A DNA stretch of 64,000 nucleotides, from the NCBI RefSeq assembly GCF_001578105.1, contig NZ_CP014276.1, forward strand, positions 62,001-126,000, read 5' to 3'. Source of the DNA: Martelella sp. AD-3. GTDB lineage: Bacteria; Pseudomonadota; Alphaproteobacteria; Rhizobiales; Rhizobiaceae. The notes beneath the pieces were generated by a model. The model was given only the letters and a program-made list of their open reading frames with translations, was not told the DNA's origin and searched no databases. A program made the position numbers and the translations under genes. Positions 33,920 through 42,576 of this stretch are shown in pieces. Every line of letters begins with the position of its first letter. The stretch's first letter is position 1.

Positions 33920-34429
33920 ATGGCTTTTGATGCACCGGACGAACAGGCGCTGGCGTTCCGTGAGGGCATGAGCCGGCTGGGCGCGGCGGTGACGCTGCTG
34001 ACGTCGGACGGCGTTTCCGGCCGGCACGGCATGACGGCCTCCGCCGTCGTTTCCGTGACAGACACGCCGCCCACGCTGATTGTCTGCGTCAACCGGAAAA
34101 TCCGATGCCACGACCTGTTCGTCGAGAATGGCGTGCTGGCGGTCAATGTGCTCGCCGGCCGGCATCAGGAACTGACCTCCCGCTTCGGCGGAAGGTTTCA
34201 GGGCGATCGCTTTGCCGGCAACAACTGGATCAAACTCAAGACCGGCGCGCCGGTGCTGGAGGATGCCGAAGTCGCCTTTGACTGCCGGATCGTTGATGTC
34301 CGCCCGGTTGGCTCACACTCGGTTATGACCTGCGAAGTCGAAACCGTCCGTCTCCACGCGCTGGACGCAGAGGGGCTGATCTGGTTCGGCCGTCATTTCC
34401 ATCACCTTCATGCGGGCGCGCCCAAATGA
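33920..34429 (+). CDS. iacG: flavin reductase (IacG)
   Basis: 169 residues from the ATG at 33920; an ATG at 33914 adds two residues, but AGGGAGA at 33907-33913 is better spaced for 33920. Flavin reductase-like (HpaC/NtaB type): FREGMSRLGAAVTLLTSDGVSGRHGMTASAVVSVTDTPPTLIVCVN, then the C-terminal GRHFHHL. Provides reduced flavin to the IacA monooxygenase. Last gene of the iac operon; it converges on iacR with 14 bp between stops. Confidence 0.9.
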   Translation: MAFDAPDEQALAFREGMSRLGAAVTLLTSDGVSGRHGMTASAVVSVTDTPPTLIVCVNRKIRCHDLFVENGVLAVNVLAGRHQELTSRFGGRFQGDRFAGNNWIKLKTGAPVLEDAEVAFDCRIVDVRPVGSHSVMTCEVETVRLHALDAEGLIWFGRHFHHLHAGAPK

Positions 34430-34443
34430 GAACAGACGGCGCG

Positions 34444-34893
34444 TCACAGACGGTTGAGCTGGCCGAAGACCTTTTCCAGGATGGCGTTGAGCACGGTCAT
34501 CTCCTCGTCGCTCACATCCTGAAAGCTGATGTCGAAGACCTGCCGGGCCTCTGCCAGCGCCAGCGCGCGAAGGCGGTCGCCTTCCGCCGTCAGGCAGGCT
34601 TCCGTCACGCGCGCGTCACTCGGGCGCACGCGAGTGGTAACAAGGCCATCGCTGATCATGCGCTGAACGACCTTGGTCGTGGTGTTCAGCCGCATGGTGG
34701 AAAATTCCGCGATTTCGGAAATCGAGAGATAGGTATCTTCGTAAAGCGACATCAGCACGCGCCAGCGCGGCACGTCGATGCCGATCGGCTTCAGTCGTTT
34801 TTCAAGAACCTGCACATAGCGCGCGTTCACGCGGCTGACCCAGTAAAACGGCCAGTTTCTCTTGAAATGCGGATTCGTCTGTTTCGCGTTCAC
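34444..34893 (-). CDS. iacR: MarR-family regulator (IacR)
   Basis: 149 residues, MarR winged helix at roughly 40-115: WRVLMSLYEDTYLSISEIAEFSTMRLNTTTKVVQRMISDGLVTTRVRPSDARV, where the wing carries the usual DxR. MarR proteins repress iac operons and release on binding IAA or an intermediate in described systems. The gene points toward iacG and away from the TRAP operon at 35018, so it could control both. I see no copy of the conserved operator in its own upstream region. Confidence 0.88.
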   Translation of the reverse strand: MNAKQTNPHFKRNWPFYWVSRVNARYVQVLEKRLKPIGIDVPRWRVLMSLYEDTYLSISEIAEFSTMRLNTTTKVVQRMISDGLVTTRVRPSDARVTEACLTAEGDRLRALALAEARQVFDISFQDVSDEEMTVLNAILEKVFGQLNRL

Positions 34894-35017
34894 GCCACGG
34901 TCTCGGTTTCGTCTGTCGGTTATTCAAACTGTCCGGGTCGCTTGGTCCCGTCGGATGCGCTGCGGCAGACGTTCGTATGCACTCTTCGCTCCAACCAAAA
35001 AAGGGGAATAAAGTAAA

Positions 35018-36046
35018 ATGAACGTAATTTTTCGTGTTCTGTCCGCCGCCAGTGTCGGCGTAATGATGTTTGCCGGAACGGTCAAGGCCGAAACCGTGCT
35101 GACGCTCTCGAGCTGGGTGCCGGCCACCCATCCGCAGGTTGCCAACTTCATCGTGCCGATGGCCGCCGATATCGAACGGGTCACGGAAGGCCGGGTCAAG
35201 GTGAAAATCCTGCCGGCCCCGCTCGGCCCGCCGGCCGCCGCCTTCGACCTCGCCAAGAACGGCGTGGCCGATATCACCTACTCCGTGCAGGGCTACACGC
35301 CGGGACGCTTCAAGACCGCGGCCATCGGCGAAATGCCGTTCCTCAGCGATGACGCGGTGGCGACATCGGTCGCGTTCTGGCGCGTCTACGAGAAATATCT
35401 CGCCTCAGCCGGCGAATATGATGGCGTGAAGGTCATGGCGATCTACACCCATGGGCCGGGCGAAATGTTCTCCTCGAAGCCGATCGAAAACGTCGACGAT
35501 ATCGAGGGCCAGAAGATCCGTATCGGCGGCGTCGTGGCGAAAGACATCGTGACCTCGCTTGGCGGCGTGCCGGTCGAGGGCCCGTCCTCGAAATCCTACG
35601 AACTGCTCAGCCAGGGCGTCGCGGACGGTATCTTCTTCCCCTACGAATCCGTCAATTTCTTCAAGCTGATCGACCTCGTTGACTATGGCTATGCCGTGCC
35701 GGGCGGCATTTACAACACCGCCATGTTCGTCGTCATGAACCAGGGAAAATGGGACAGCCTGCCGCCGGAAGACCAGGCCGCGATCAGCACGATCATCGGC
35801 GAGCCGCTGTCGCGCAAGGCCGGCGAAATGTGGAACGAGGCCGACGCCAGGGGCCGCGCCGCCATGGAAGGCAAGGTCCGGATCCACGAAGCCGGCGAAA
35901 CGGACATGACGGCGCTGCGCGAAAAGCTGCAGCCGATCATCGACAACCAGATCGCCGTGGTTTCCGCCACGGGCGTTGACGGTCAGGCGGCCTACGAAAT
36001 GCTCAAGGCGGAAATCGCCAAAGTCGAAGCGGAGTCCGCGCAATGA
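35018..36046 (+). CDS. TRAP transporter substrate-binding protein (DctP family), set 2
   Basis: 342 residues with a signal peptide ending near VKAETVLTLSSWVP. DctP features: RVTEGRVKVKILPAPLGPPAAAFDLAKNGVADITYSVQGYTPGRF, then IEGQKIRIGGVVAKDIVTSLGG with the conserved ligand-binding arginine and YELLSQGVADGIFFPYESVNFF. AAGGGGAA precedes the ATG. It diverges from iacR and heads a three-gene TRAP operon, making it a candidate receptor for indole-3-acetate or another aromatic acid; specificity is inferred only from position. Confidence 0.9.
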   Translation: MNVIFRVLSAASVGVMMFAGTVKAETVLTLSSWVPATHPQVANFIVPMAADIERVTEGRVKVKILPAPLGPPAAAFDLAKNGVADITYSVQGYTPGRFKTAAIGEMPFLSDDAVATSVAFWRVYEKYLASAGEYDGVKVMAIYTHGPGEMFSSKPIENVDDIEGQKIRIGGVVAKDIVTSLGGVPVEGPSSKSYELLSQGVADGIFFPYESVNFFKLIDLVDYGYAVPGGIYNTAMFVVMNQGKWDSLPPEDQAAISTIIGEPLSRKAGEMWNEADARGRAAMEGKVRIHEAGETDMTALREKLQPIIDNQIAVVSATGVDGQAAYEMLKAEIAKVEAESAQ

Positions 36047-36570
36047 AGGGCTTCCATGTCCCCGGCACGGATGAAGAGGGAGGCGGCCTTGCGGCCGCCT
36101 CCCCCATGTCCGGCCTCGTCAAGAAAATCATTGCCTGGATCAGCGCCGTGTTTCTCTGCGTGATGATGGTGCTGACCGTCATCGACGTCGTCGGGCGTTA
36201 TATCTTCAACGCGCCGCTTGCGGGGGCAACGGAGATGACCGAACTGCTGCTCTCCGCAGTCATCTTCATCGGTCTGCCTGCCGCGACGCTCGATCGCGAT
36301 CACGTAACGGTGGATTTCCTCACCGACCGGCTGAACGGCGGCATCGAGCGCATCCGCGTGCCGGCGATCGCGCTTCTCTCCGCCGCCATCATGGCTGTCG
36401 TGGCCTGGCGGCTCTGGCTGATGGGCGACCAGATCGCGGGTTATGGCGGGGTCACCGTTTCGCTGCACCTGCCGGTGGCGCCGCTTGCCTATCTGGCAGG
36501 CATTCTCACCGGCCTTTCCGCCTGCATCATGCTGGCGATGGCGGGTTATGCCGCACGGAGAGGTTCGTGA
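36043..36570 (+). CDS. TRAP transporter small permease (DctQ family), set 2
   Basis: 175 residues, four hydrophobic spans starting VKKIIAWISAVFLCVMMVLTVIDVVGRYIF. GATEMTELLLSAVIFIGLPAATLDRDHVTVDFL is the conserved DctQ region. The start overlaps the DctP stop by 4 bases and its stop overlaps the DctM start by 4 bases. Unlike TRAP set 1, no hairpin separates receptor and permease here. Confidence 0.9.
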   Translation: MKGFHVPGTDEEGGGLAAASPMSGLVKKIIAWISAVFLCVMMVLTVIDVVGRYIFNAPLAGATEMTELLLSAVIFIGLPAATLDRDHVTVDFLTDRLNGGIERIRVPAIALLSAAIMAVVAWRLWLMGDQIAGYGGVTVSLHLPVAPLAYLAGILTGLSACIMLAMAGYAARRGS

Positions 36571-37859
36571 TGGCGCATTGGGAAATCGGAATGCTCGTGC
36601 TGTTCGGCCTGCTTCTGGCCGGGTTGCCGATTTCGCTGGCGCTGACGGCCATCGGCATTGTCGGAACCGCGACGATCATCGGCTGGGAGCCGTCTTTCGC
36701 CCTGCTCGGCCAGACCTTTTTCGACAACAGCCGCAGCTATTCGCTGTCGATCCTTCCGCTGTTTCTGATGATGGGCAATTTCGTCGTGCAGTCGGGCGTT
36801 GCCCATGATCTGTACGACGCCGCCTATGCCTGGCTGAGGCACCGCCGCGGCGGTCTGGCGATCGCGACGATCCTCGCCTGCGGCGGTTTTTCCTCGGTCT
36901 GCGGCTCCTCGCTTGCCACGGCCTCGACCATGGCCAAGATCTCCATGCCCTCGATGCGCCGCTTCGGCTATCCCGACGGTTTGTCGACGGCCTCGATCGC
37001 TGCCGGCGGCACGCTCGGCATCCTGATCCCGCCTTCCGTGATCCTGATGTTCTACGGGTTGATGACCCAGCAGGACATCGGAAAACTGTTCATCGCCGGC
37101 ATCGTGCCCGGTATTCTCGGCGTCTGTCTCTATGTGGCGGCGGTCTGGATGTCGATGAAGGCGGGTCGCGTCGAGGTGCCGGTCGAACCCAAACTGCCGC
37201 TGATCGACAGGATCCGTGCGCTGAAGGGCGTCTCGGGCGCGCTGGCGCTGTTCATCTTCGTCATGGGCGGTATTTATCTCGGCGTGTTCACGCCGACCGA
37301 AAGCGCGGGAATGGGAGCGGCGGGCGCCTTCCTTCTGGTGGTACTGCGTCGCCGGATGAGACTTCAGGAAGCGCTTTCGACGCTTTACGACACGGCCAAG
37401 ACCACAGCGATGATGAATTTCATCCTGTTCGGCGCGCTGACATTCGCCAATTATGTCAATCTCTCCGGCATGACGAGCGACATGCAGACCATTCTGACGG
37501 GTTTCGGCGACAATCCGTGGGGCGTGATCCTGATGATCACCCTGATTTACCTCGTGCTCGGCTGCATGCTGGAAGGCCTGTCGATGATCACGCTGACCGT
37601 GCCGATTTTCTATCCGATCGTCGCCCAATACGGCTTTGATCTGATCTGGTTCGGCATTTATGTCGTGATCGTCACCGAGGTCAGCTACATCACGCCGCCC
37701 ATGGGCCTCAACGCCTTCGTGTTGCGCTCGGTGGTCAAGGACGTTTCGCTTGCGACGATATTCAGGGGGCTTTCGAGCTTTCTGGTCGTCGATGTCGTCC
37801 GTCTCGTCCTGATCCTGATTTTCCCCACGATCGCGCTTCTGTTGCCCAACCTGATGTAG
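36567..37859 (+). CDS. TRAP transporter large permease (DctM family), set 2
   Basis: 430 residues, about 12 membrane spans. SILPLFLMMGNFVVQSGVAHDLYDAAYAWL, ILACGGFSSVCGSSLATASTMAKISMPSMRRFGYPDGLSTASIAAGGTLGILIPPSVILMFYG and EVSYITPPMGLNAFVLRSV are standard DctM motifs. Forms the transporter with the DctQ and DctP proteins encoded immediately upstream. A strong hairpin follows before the convergent CocE-type gene. Confidence 0.93.
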   Translation: MMAHWEIGMLVLFGLLLAGLPISLALTAIGIVGTATIIGWEPSFALLGQTFFDNSRSYSLSILPLFLMMGNFVVQSGVAHDLYDAAYAWLRHRRGGLAIATILACGGFSSVCGSSLATASTMAKISMPSMRRFGYPDGLSTASIAAGGTLGILIPPSVILMFYGLMTQQDIGKLFIAGIVPGILGVCLYVAAVWMSMKAGRVEVPVEPKLPLIDRIRALKGVSGALALFIFVMGGIYLGVFTPTESAGMGAAGAFLLVVLRRRMRLQEALSTLYDTAKTTAMMNFILFGALTFANYVNLSGMTSDMQTILTGFGDNPWGVILMITLIYLVLGCMLEGLSMITLTVPIFYPIVAQYGFDLIWFGIYVVIVTEVSYITPPMGLNAFVLRSVVKDVSLATIFRGLSSFLVVDVVRLVLILIFPTIALLLPNLM

Positions 37860-37989
37860 CGGTGTCGGCTGGCGGCGGAAGCGCACAAAAATGGCAGGCT
37901 CCTTCCGCCTCCTGGCCGTCGCCATTGCGGCGTCGAGCGAAAAGCAGAATCCGGCTTTCGTCCATCCGACATCTCAATAGATGGAAAGC

Positions 37990-38027
37990 GGAGCATCGGG
38001 GGATGTCGATCCATCGCCCGATGCTCC
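37990..38027. terminator. strong bidirectional hairpin after TRAP set 2
   Basis: GGAGCATCGGG pairs perfectly with CCCGATGCTCC over 11 bp, and after one mismatch a further GATG/CATC extends the stem. It lies between the DctM stop and the stop of the convergent hydrolase (38041). No long T-run. The rest of the 181-bp gap holds a second, weaker repeat (GGCGGAAG/CTTCCGCC near 37877-37912). Confidence 0.6.
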
Positions 38028-38040
38028 TCTAAAGCGCCGA

Positions 38041-40035
38041 CTACATGAAGTCGCGGGGGATGCGCTGTTCGAAGGACTTCGCGAAGATTTCGCGGTCGCC
38101 TTCGAATGCCGTCACGCTTGCCGCGATGATCCAGTCCTTATTCGTGCAGCGCATCGTCGTGGTGGTTTTGGTCGAAACCGACCAGCCATCGCGCTCGATC
38201 CGGATATTCCAGTCGATATCGCCCTTCATCGACAGCGGGTCGTTGGGGTCGATCGACCAGTCCTCATTGCGGATTTCCTGGGTGCGCAATCCATTTTGCG
38301 GATGCACTTCCAGCCCGGTGTCCTCGTAGATGCGATAGTGCGTCAGGCCGGTGACCAGATCCTTTTCGACCGAGCGGCGGGTTTCCTCGGGCGACCGCAT
38401 TTCATACTGCGGCAGCGGATTTGGATTTTCCGGCTCGGCGACGGTGATGCGCTCATGCGCGCCAAGAAGCGGCAAGGCAAGGCGGATGCTGGCCGTATCG
38501 ATCGTGAGTCCCGGCGCCTCGGGCGACGGCAGGATGGTCGGCCAGTAGCTTGTCGAAAGCGCGAGCTTGATGCGATGGCCGGGCGCGAAGCGGTAACCCA
38601 TGGCGTCAAGCCGCATGGTGATGCGCGTCTTCTCGCCACGGGGCATGTTGGCCGGGGTCTCGTTGCCGTCGCGATGGGCGAGATTCAGGACGCCGTAGCA
38701 GGCGCGGGTTTCCGTGCCATCGGGATGGACATCGATGATCCGGACGACAAGGTTTTCCCAGTCGCCCTCGCAGGCGACGTCGACGGAAAGCTCCGGCGCG
38801 CCGAGATAGACCGCCTCTTCGGCAAGTGGCGCGGTCTGGAAGGTCAGCGAACCGCCATTATCGCTGCGCTGATCGCCGGCAATTTCCGCGTCGGGTTTCA
38901 GCGTGAACCATTCTCCGCCGCTGGTCCCGGTGTCGAGCGGCGAGCGCAGATAGATGTCGCCCGTGCCTTCGCTGGCGCCGGTCGCGTTGAGCGTTCCGTC
39001 GGCGGCCACCGTCAGCGTTTCGGTCTTCGGCGGCGCCCAGGCCTGCTTGGCGATCCAGTAGCCGGGATCGCGTTCGCGCCTCAGCGCCGGTCGCGGACCA
39101 TCGAGGATATAGGCGCGCATCTGCGGCAGGTCTTCCGCGCCGTTGGTTTCATCGTCCAGCCAGCGTTTCCACCAGGCGATGGCCTCGGCGTGGAAATCCA
39201 TGCGCGGCTTCGGCCAGGCGAAATGCGGGTATTTGTGGATCCACGGGCCGACAATCGCCTTGCCTTTGTCGCCCAGACCCTCGATCGCCTTCAGCGGCGT
39301 GTTACGATAGCCGTCCGCCCAGCCGGCAATCACCAGCGCGGGAACGGGAAAGCCGTCGAAATCCTCGCAGATCGAGCCGTGCTTCCAGAAATCGTCGCGA
39401 CGCTGATGCGCGAGCCATTCCTCCATGAAGAAGGGCTGGCCTTCCAGCCGCTCCAGCCACATGTCCTTCCACCGGTCGCCGACCAGATCGATATCCGGTG
39501 TGCGCGACTGATAGGCGAGCATGGTGCCCGCCCAGGAGAGCTGGGCGGAAAGATGCGCGCCGTTCTTGTAGTGAATATCGTCATTGTAACGGTCGACGGT
39601 GGAGGCGATCGAGATCACGGCTTTCAGCTGCGGCGGTTTCAGCGCGGCCACCTGCAGGCAGTTGAACCCGCCCCAGGAAATGCCCATCATGCCGACATTG
39701 CCGTTCGACCAGGGCTGGGCGGCGATCCATTCGAGGATCTCGCAGGCATCGGAGAGTTCGCGCGGGGTGTATTCGCCGTCGATGACACCTTCGGATTCGC
39801 CCGAACCACGGATATCGACGCGCACGCCGGCAATGCCGGCGGCGGCGAAGACCGGATAGGTGGATTCGTCGCGCGGGTCGGTTCCGCCGCGCTTGCGGTA
39901 GGGCAGATATTCCAGCACGGTTGGCACCGGCCTGTCCGCCGCGCTGTCCGGCATCCAGATTCGCGTTGCCAGGCGCGTGCCGTCCTTGAGCGTGATCCAC
40001 TGGTCCTCGGACGTCGTAAAACCTTGTTTAGCCAT
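38041..40035 (-). CDS. CocE/NonD family hydrolase (peptidase S15-like)
   Basis: 664 residues. Alpha/beta hydrolase with nucleophile S120 in GMMGISWGGFN, an upstream RVDIRGSGESEG oxyanion region, and a C-terminal jelly-roll (X-Pro dipeptidyl-peptidase C-terminal) domain from about residue 350 (LSVDVACEGDWENLVVRIIDVHPDG, GHRIKLALSTSYWPTI). The family includes cocaine esterase, alpha-amino-acid ester hydrolases and S15 peptidases. It is last in the operon after a dipeptide-type ABC importer, so a peptide-like or acyl amino-acid ester substrate brought in by that system is likely. No signal peptide: cytoplasmic. Confidence 0.9.
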   Translation of the reverse strand: MAKQGFTTSEDQWITLKDGTRLATRIWMPDSAADRPVPTVLEYLPYRKRGGTDPRDESTYPVFAAAGIAGVRVDIRGSGESEGVIDGEYTPRELSDACEILEWIAAQPWSNGNVGMMGISWGGFNCLQVAALKPPQLKAVISIASTVDRYNDDIHYKNGAHLSAQLSWAGTMLAYQSRTPDIDLVGDRWKDMWLERLEGQPFFMEEWLAHQRRDDFWKHGSICEDFDGFPVPALVIAGWADGYRNTPLKAIEGLGDKGKAIVGPWIHKYPHFAWPKPRMDFHAEAIAWWKRWLDDETNGAEDLPQMRAYILDGPRPALRRERDPGYWIAKQAWAPPKTETLTVAADGTLNATGASEGTGDIYLRSPLDTGTSGGEWFTLKPDAEIAGDQRSDNGGSLTFQTAPLAEEAVYLGAPELSVDVACEGDWENLVVRIIDVHPDGTETRACYGVLNLAHRDGNETPANMPRGEKTRITMRLDAMGYRFAPGHRIKLALSTSYWPTILPSPEAPGLTIDTASIRLALPLLGAHERITVAEPENPNPLPQYEMRSPEETRRSVEKDLVTGLTHYRIYEDTGLEVHPQNGLRTQEIRNEDWSIDPNDPLSMKGDIDWNIRIERDGWSVSTKTTTTMRCTNKDWIIAASVTAFEGDREIFAKSFEQRIPRDFM

Positions 40036-40106
40036 GGTTTTGACCTTTTCGTATTCGGGTTCTGTCGGGAGTGGGCGCGGGCCGAAGGGGCGGCCCGGCC
40101 GGAATG

Positions 40107-41759
40107 TCAGTTGCCGGCGCTCACCGTCCTGCGGCTGGCGAGTACCTCTTCCAGCCAGCCGATCTTCATTTCGGGCACGGATTTCAGCAGCAGATCGGTA
40201 TAGTCGTCGAAGGGCGGGGACAGCGCCTCCGCCTTGGGGCCGAAGCGGACCAGCTTGCCCTGATGCATCACCGCGACGCTGTCGGCAATCGCCCGGACAA
40301 TGGCGATGTCGTGGGTGATGAAGATGTAGGAAAGCTGCTCTTCCTTCTGGAGCTGCAGCAGCAGTTTCAAAATGCCGTCGGCCACCAGCGGATCGAGCGC
40401 CGAGGTCGGCTCGTCGCAGATGATCAGCTCCGGCCGGGCGGCAAGCGCGCGGGCGATTGCCACGCGCTGTTTCTGGCCGCCGGAAAGCTCTGCGGGATAG
40501 CGATCGTAATAGCCGCTGCCCATTTCGATCTGTTCGAGCAGCTCGTTGACCCGGCCGTGACGCGCGGAACCTCTGAGGCCTTCGTAGAAGGTCACCGCCC
40601 GTCCGATGATGCCGCCCACGGTCTGGCGCGGGTTCATGGCGGTGTCGGCCATCTGGTAGATCAGCTGAAGCTGGCGCAACTCCTCCCGGCTGCGGTTCTT
40701 CAGCGCCGGCGGCAGGTCCTGCCCGCCAAAGCGCACGCTGCCGGCGGTCGGCGGCAGAAGGCCCGTCGCCACCCGCGCAAGCGTTGATTTGCCCGAACCG
40801 GATTCGCCGACAATGGCAAGCGTCTGCCCCTTGGGAACATGCAGCGACACATCGAACAGCACCGGAATGGTGCCGTAGGAGGCCGAGATGTTGTTCATCT
40901 CGAAGAAGCGGTCGGACTGGTCGGCGGCTTCTTCGTGCCGGATCGCGCGGACATTCACCAGCTCGCGGGTGTATTCGGCATCCGGGTTTTCGATGATCTT
41001 TTCGACGCTGCCATATTCCACGGTTTCGCCATTGCGCAGCACCATGATGTCGTCGGCCACCTGCGCCACCACCGCGAGGTCATGGGTGATGTAGAGCGCG
41101 GCGGTTCCGGTTTTTTCGATCGCGGTCTTGATCGCTGCCAGCACGTCGATCTGGGTGGTGACGTCGAGCGCGGTGGTCGGCTCGTCGAAGACGATGAGTT
41201 CCGGGCGGCTGCAGAGCGCCATCGCCGTCATCGCCCGCTGCAACTGCCCGCCGGAGACCTGATGGGGATAGCGGTTGCCGAAACTGTCCGGTTCCGGCAG
41301 GCCGAGAATATCGAACAGTTCGACGGCCCGCTTCCGGGCCTCGCCGCGGCTCATCAGCCCGTGGCGCACGGTCGCCTCGATCACCTGATCGCCGAGCTTG
41401 TGGGCGGGATTGAACGAGGCCGCCGCCGATTGCGAGACGTAGCAGACCCGCGCGCCGCGCAGCGCCCGCGTGCCGGATTTACCGAGCTTCAGGATGTCGA
41501 CGCCGTCCAACAGCACCTCGCCGCCCGTGATGGTGACGCCGCCGCGCCCGTAGGCGAGCGGAGAAAGCCCGATGGTGGATTTGCCGGCGCCCGATTCGCC
41601 GATCAGCCCGAGCACCTTCCCGCTTTCCAGTGTGAAGCTTACGCCCTTGACGATTTCGATCGGATGCGGCCGTTCTCCGGGCGGATAGGCCATGGCGCCG
41701 ATCTCAAGATTGCGAACCTGAAGTAGAGGGGTTTCGTCCGGTGTATGAAGCTCAGCCAC
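40107..41759 (-). CDS. fused dipeptide-type ABC ATPase (DppD-DppF in one chain)
   Basis: 550 residues with two complete nucleotide-binding domains. Domain 1: Walker A GESGAGKSTIGL, signature VSGGQLQRAMTAMAL, Walker B LIVFDEPTTALD. Domain 2: Walker A GESGSGKSTLAR, signature LSGGQKQRVAIARAL, Walker B LIICDEPTSALD. Fusion of the two Opp/Dpp ATPases is common in this group. Its start overlaps the DppC-like stop by 8 bp; the hydrolase gene follows 71 bp later. Confidence 0.93.
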   Translation of the reverse strand: MAELHTPDETPLLQVRNLEIGAMAYPPGERPHPIEIVKGVSFTLESGKVLGLIGESGAGKSTIGLSPLAYGRGGVTITGGEVLLDGVDILKLGKSGTRALRGARVCYVSQSAAASFNPAHKLGDQVIEATVRHGLMSRGEARKRAVELFDILGLPEPDSFGNRYPHQVSGGQLQRAMTAMALCSRPELIVFDEPTTALDVTTQIDVLAAIKTAIEKTGTAALYITHDLAVVAQVADDIMVLRNGETVEYGSVEKIIENPDAEYTRELVNVRAIRHEEAADQSDRFFEMNNISASYGTIPVLFDVSLHVPKGQTLAIVGESGSGKSTLARVATGLLPPTAGSVRFGGQDLPPALKNRSREELRQLQLIYQMADTAMNPRQTVGGIIGRAVTFYEGLRGSARHGRVNELLEQIEMGSGYYDRYPAELSGGQKQRVAIARALAARPELIICDEPTSALDPLVADGILKLLLQLQKEEQLSYIFITHDIAIVRAIADSVAVMHQGKLVRFGPKAEALSPPFDDYTDLLLKSVPEMKIGWLEEVLASRRTVSAGN

Positions 41760-42576
41760 CGCGGCCTCCTTTCAGGCTGGACGTGCGTTTCAGCAGCCAG
41801 TCGACGACGAGATTGATGGAGATGGTGAGCGCGGCAATCGCGGCCCCCGGCACAAGCGCCGCGGACACGCCGAAGATGATGCCGTCCTTGTTGTCCTTGA
41901 CCATGCCGCCCCAGTCGGCCGTCGGCGGCTGGATGCCGAGCCCGAGAAACGACAGGGTCGAAATGAACAGCACTGCGAAGGCAAGCCGCAGGCCGAATTC
42001 GGCAAGAAGCGGCGTCATCGCGTTGGGCAGGATTTCGCGGAACACGATCCACAGCGTCTTTTCGCCGCGCAGCCGCGCCGCCTCGACGAAGTCCATCACC
42101 GCGATATCGAGCGCCAGCGCCCGGCCGAGGCGGAAGACGCGGGTGGAATCGAGCACCGCCATGACGCCGATCAGCACCGCCAGGTTCTGCGGCAGCGCCG
42201 CCAGCACGATCAGCGCGAAGATCAGCGTCGGGATCGACATCATCAGGTCGTTGAGGCGCGACAGGCCCATATCGACGATGCCGCGCATGACGGTGGCAAC
42301 AAAGCTCAGAATGACCCCCAGCGAGAAAGCGAGAACGGTGGCGCAGAATGACACGAACAGCGTCATGCGGGCGCCGTAGATCATGCGCGACAAGAGGTCC
42401 CGGCCGAGATTGTCGGTTCCCAGCAGAAAGGCCGCGCTCGCCGGTTCCCAGGGCGTGCCGACAACCTGGTTCTCGCCGTAGGGCGCAAGCCAGGGGGCGA
42501 AGGCCGCGGCGATGATGGCAATGGCGATGCCGGCCATGCCGATCCACGCCGTCAGCGAAACGGAACGGATATTCAT
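41752..42576 (-). CDS. dipeptide-type ABC permease, DppC-like
   Basis: 274 residues from the ATG at 42576. About six membrane spans. The N-terminal loop PWLAPYGENQVVGTPWEPASAAFLLGTDNLGRDLLSRMIYGARMTL is the DppC/OppC hallmark, and the EAA loop is ARLRGEKTLWIVFREILPNAMTPLLAEF. The start overlaps the DppB-like stop (ATGA). Confidence 0.93.
   Translation of the reverse strand: MNIRSVSLTAWIGMAGIAIAIIAAAFAPWLAPYGENQVVGTPWEPASAAFLLGTDNLGRDLLSRMIYGARMTLFVSFCATVLAFSLGVILSFVATVMRGIVDMGLSRLNDLMMSIPTLIFALIVLAALPQNLAVLIGVMAVLDSTRVFRLGRALALDIAVMDFVEAARLRGEKTLWIVFREILPNAMTPLLAEFGLRLAFAVLFISTLSFLGLGIQPPTADWGGMVKDNKDGIIFGVSAALVPGAAIAALTISINLVVDWLLKRTSSLKGGRGG

Noticed and set aside
37981..40203. A 740-codon open frame on the plus strand opposite the CocE-type hydrolase
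   Set aside because: Lacks any domain and is the antisense of a clear hydrolase; it also spans the terminator hairpin.
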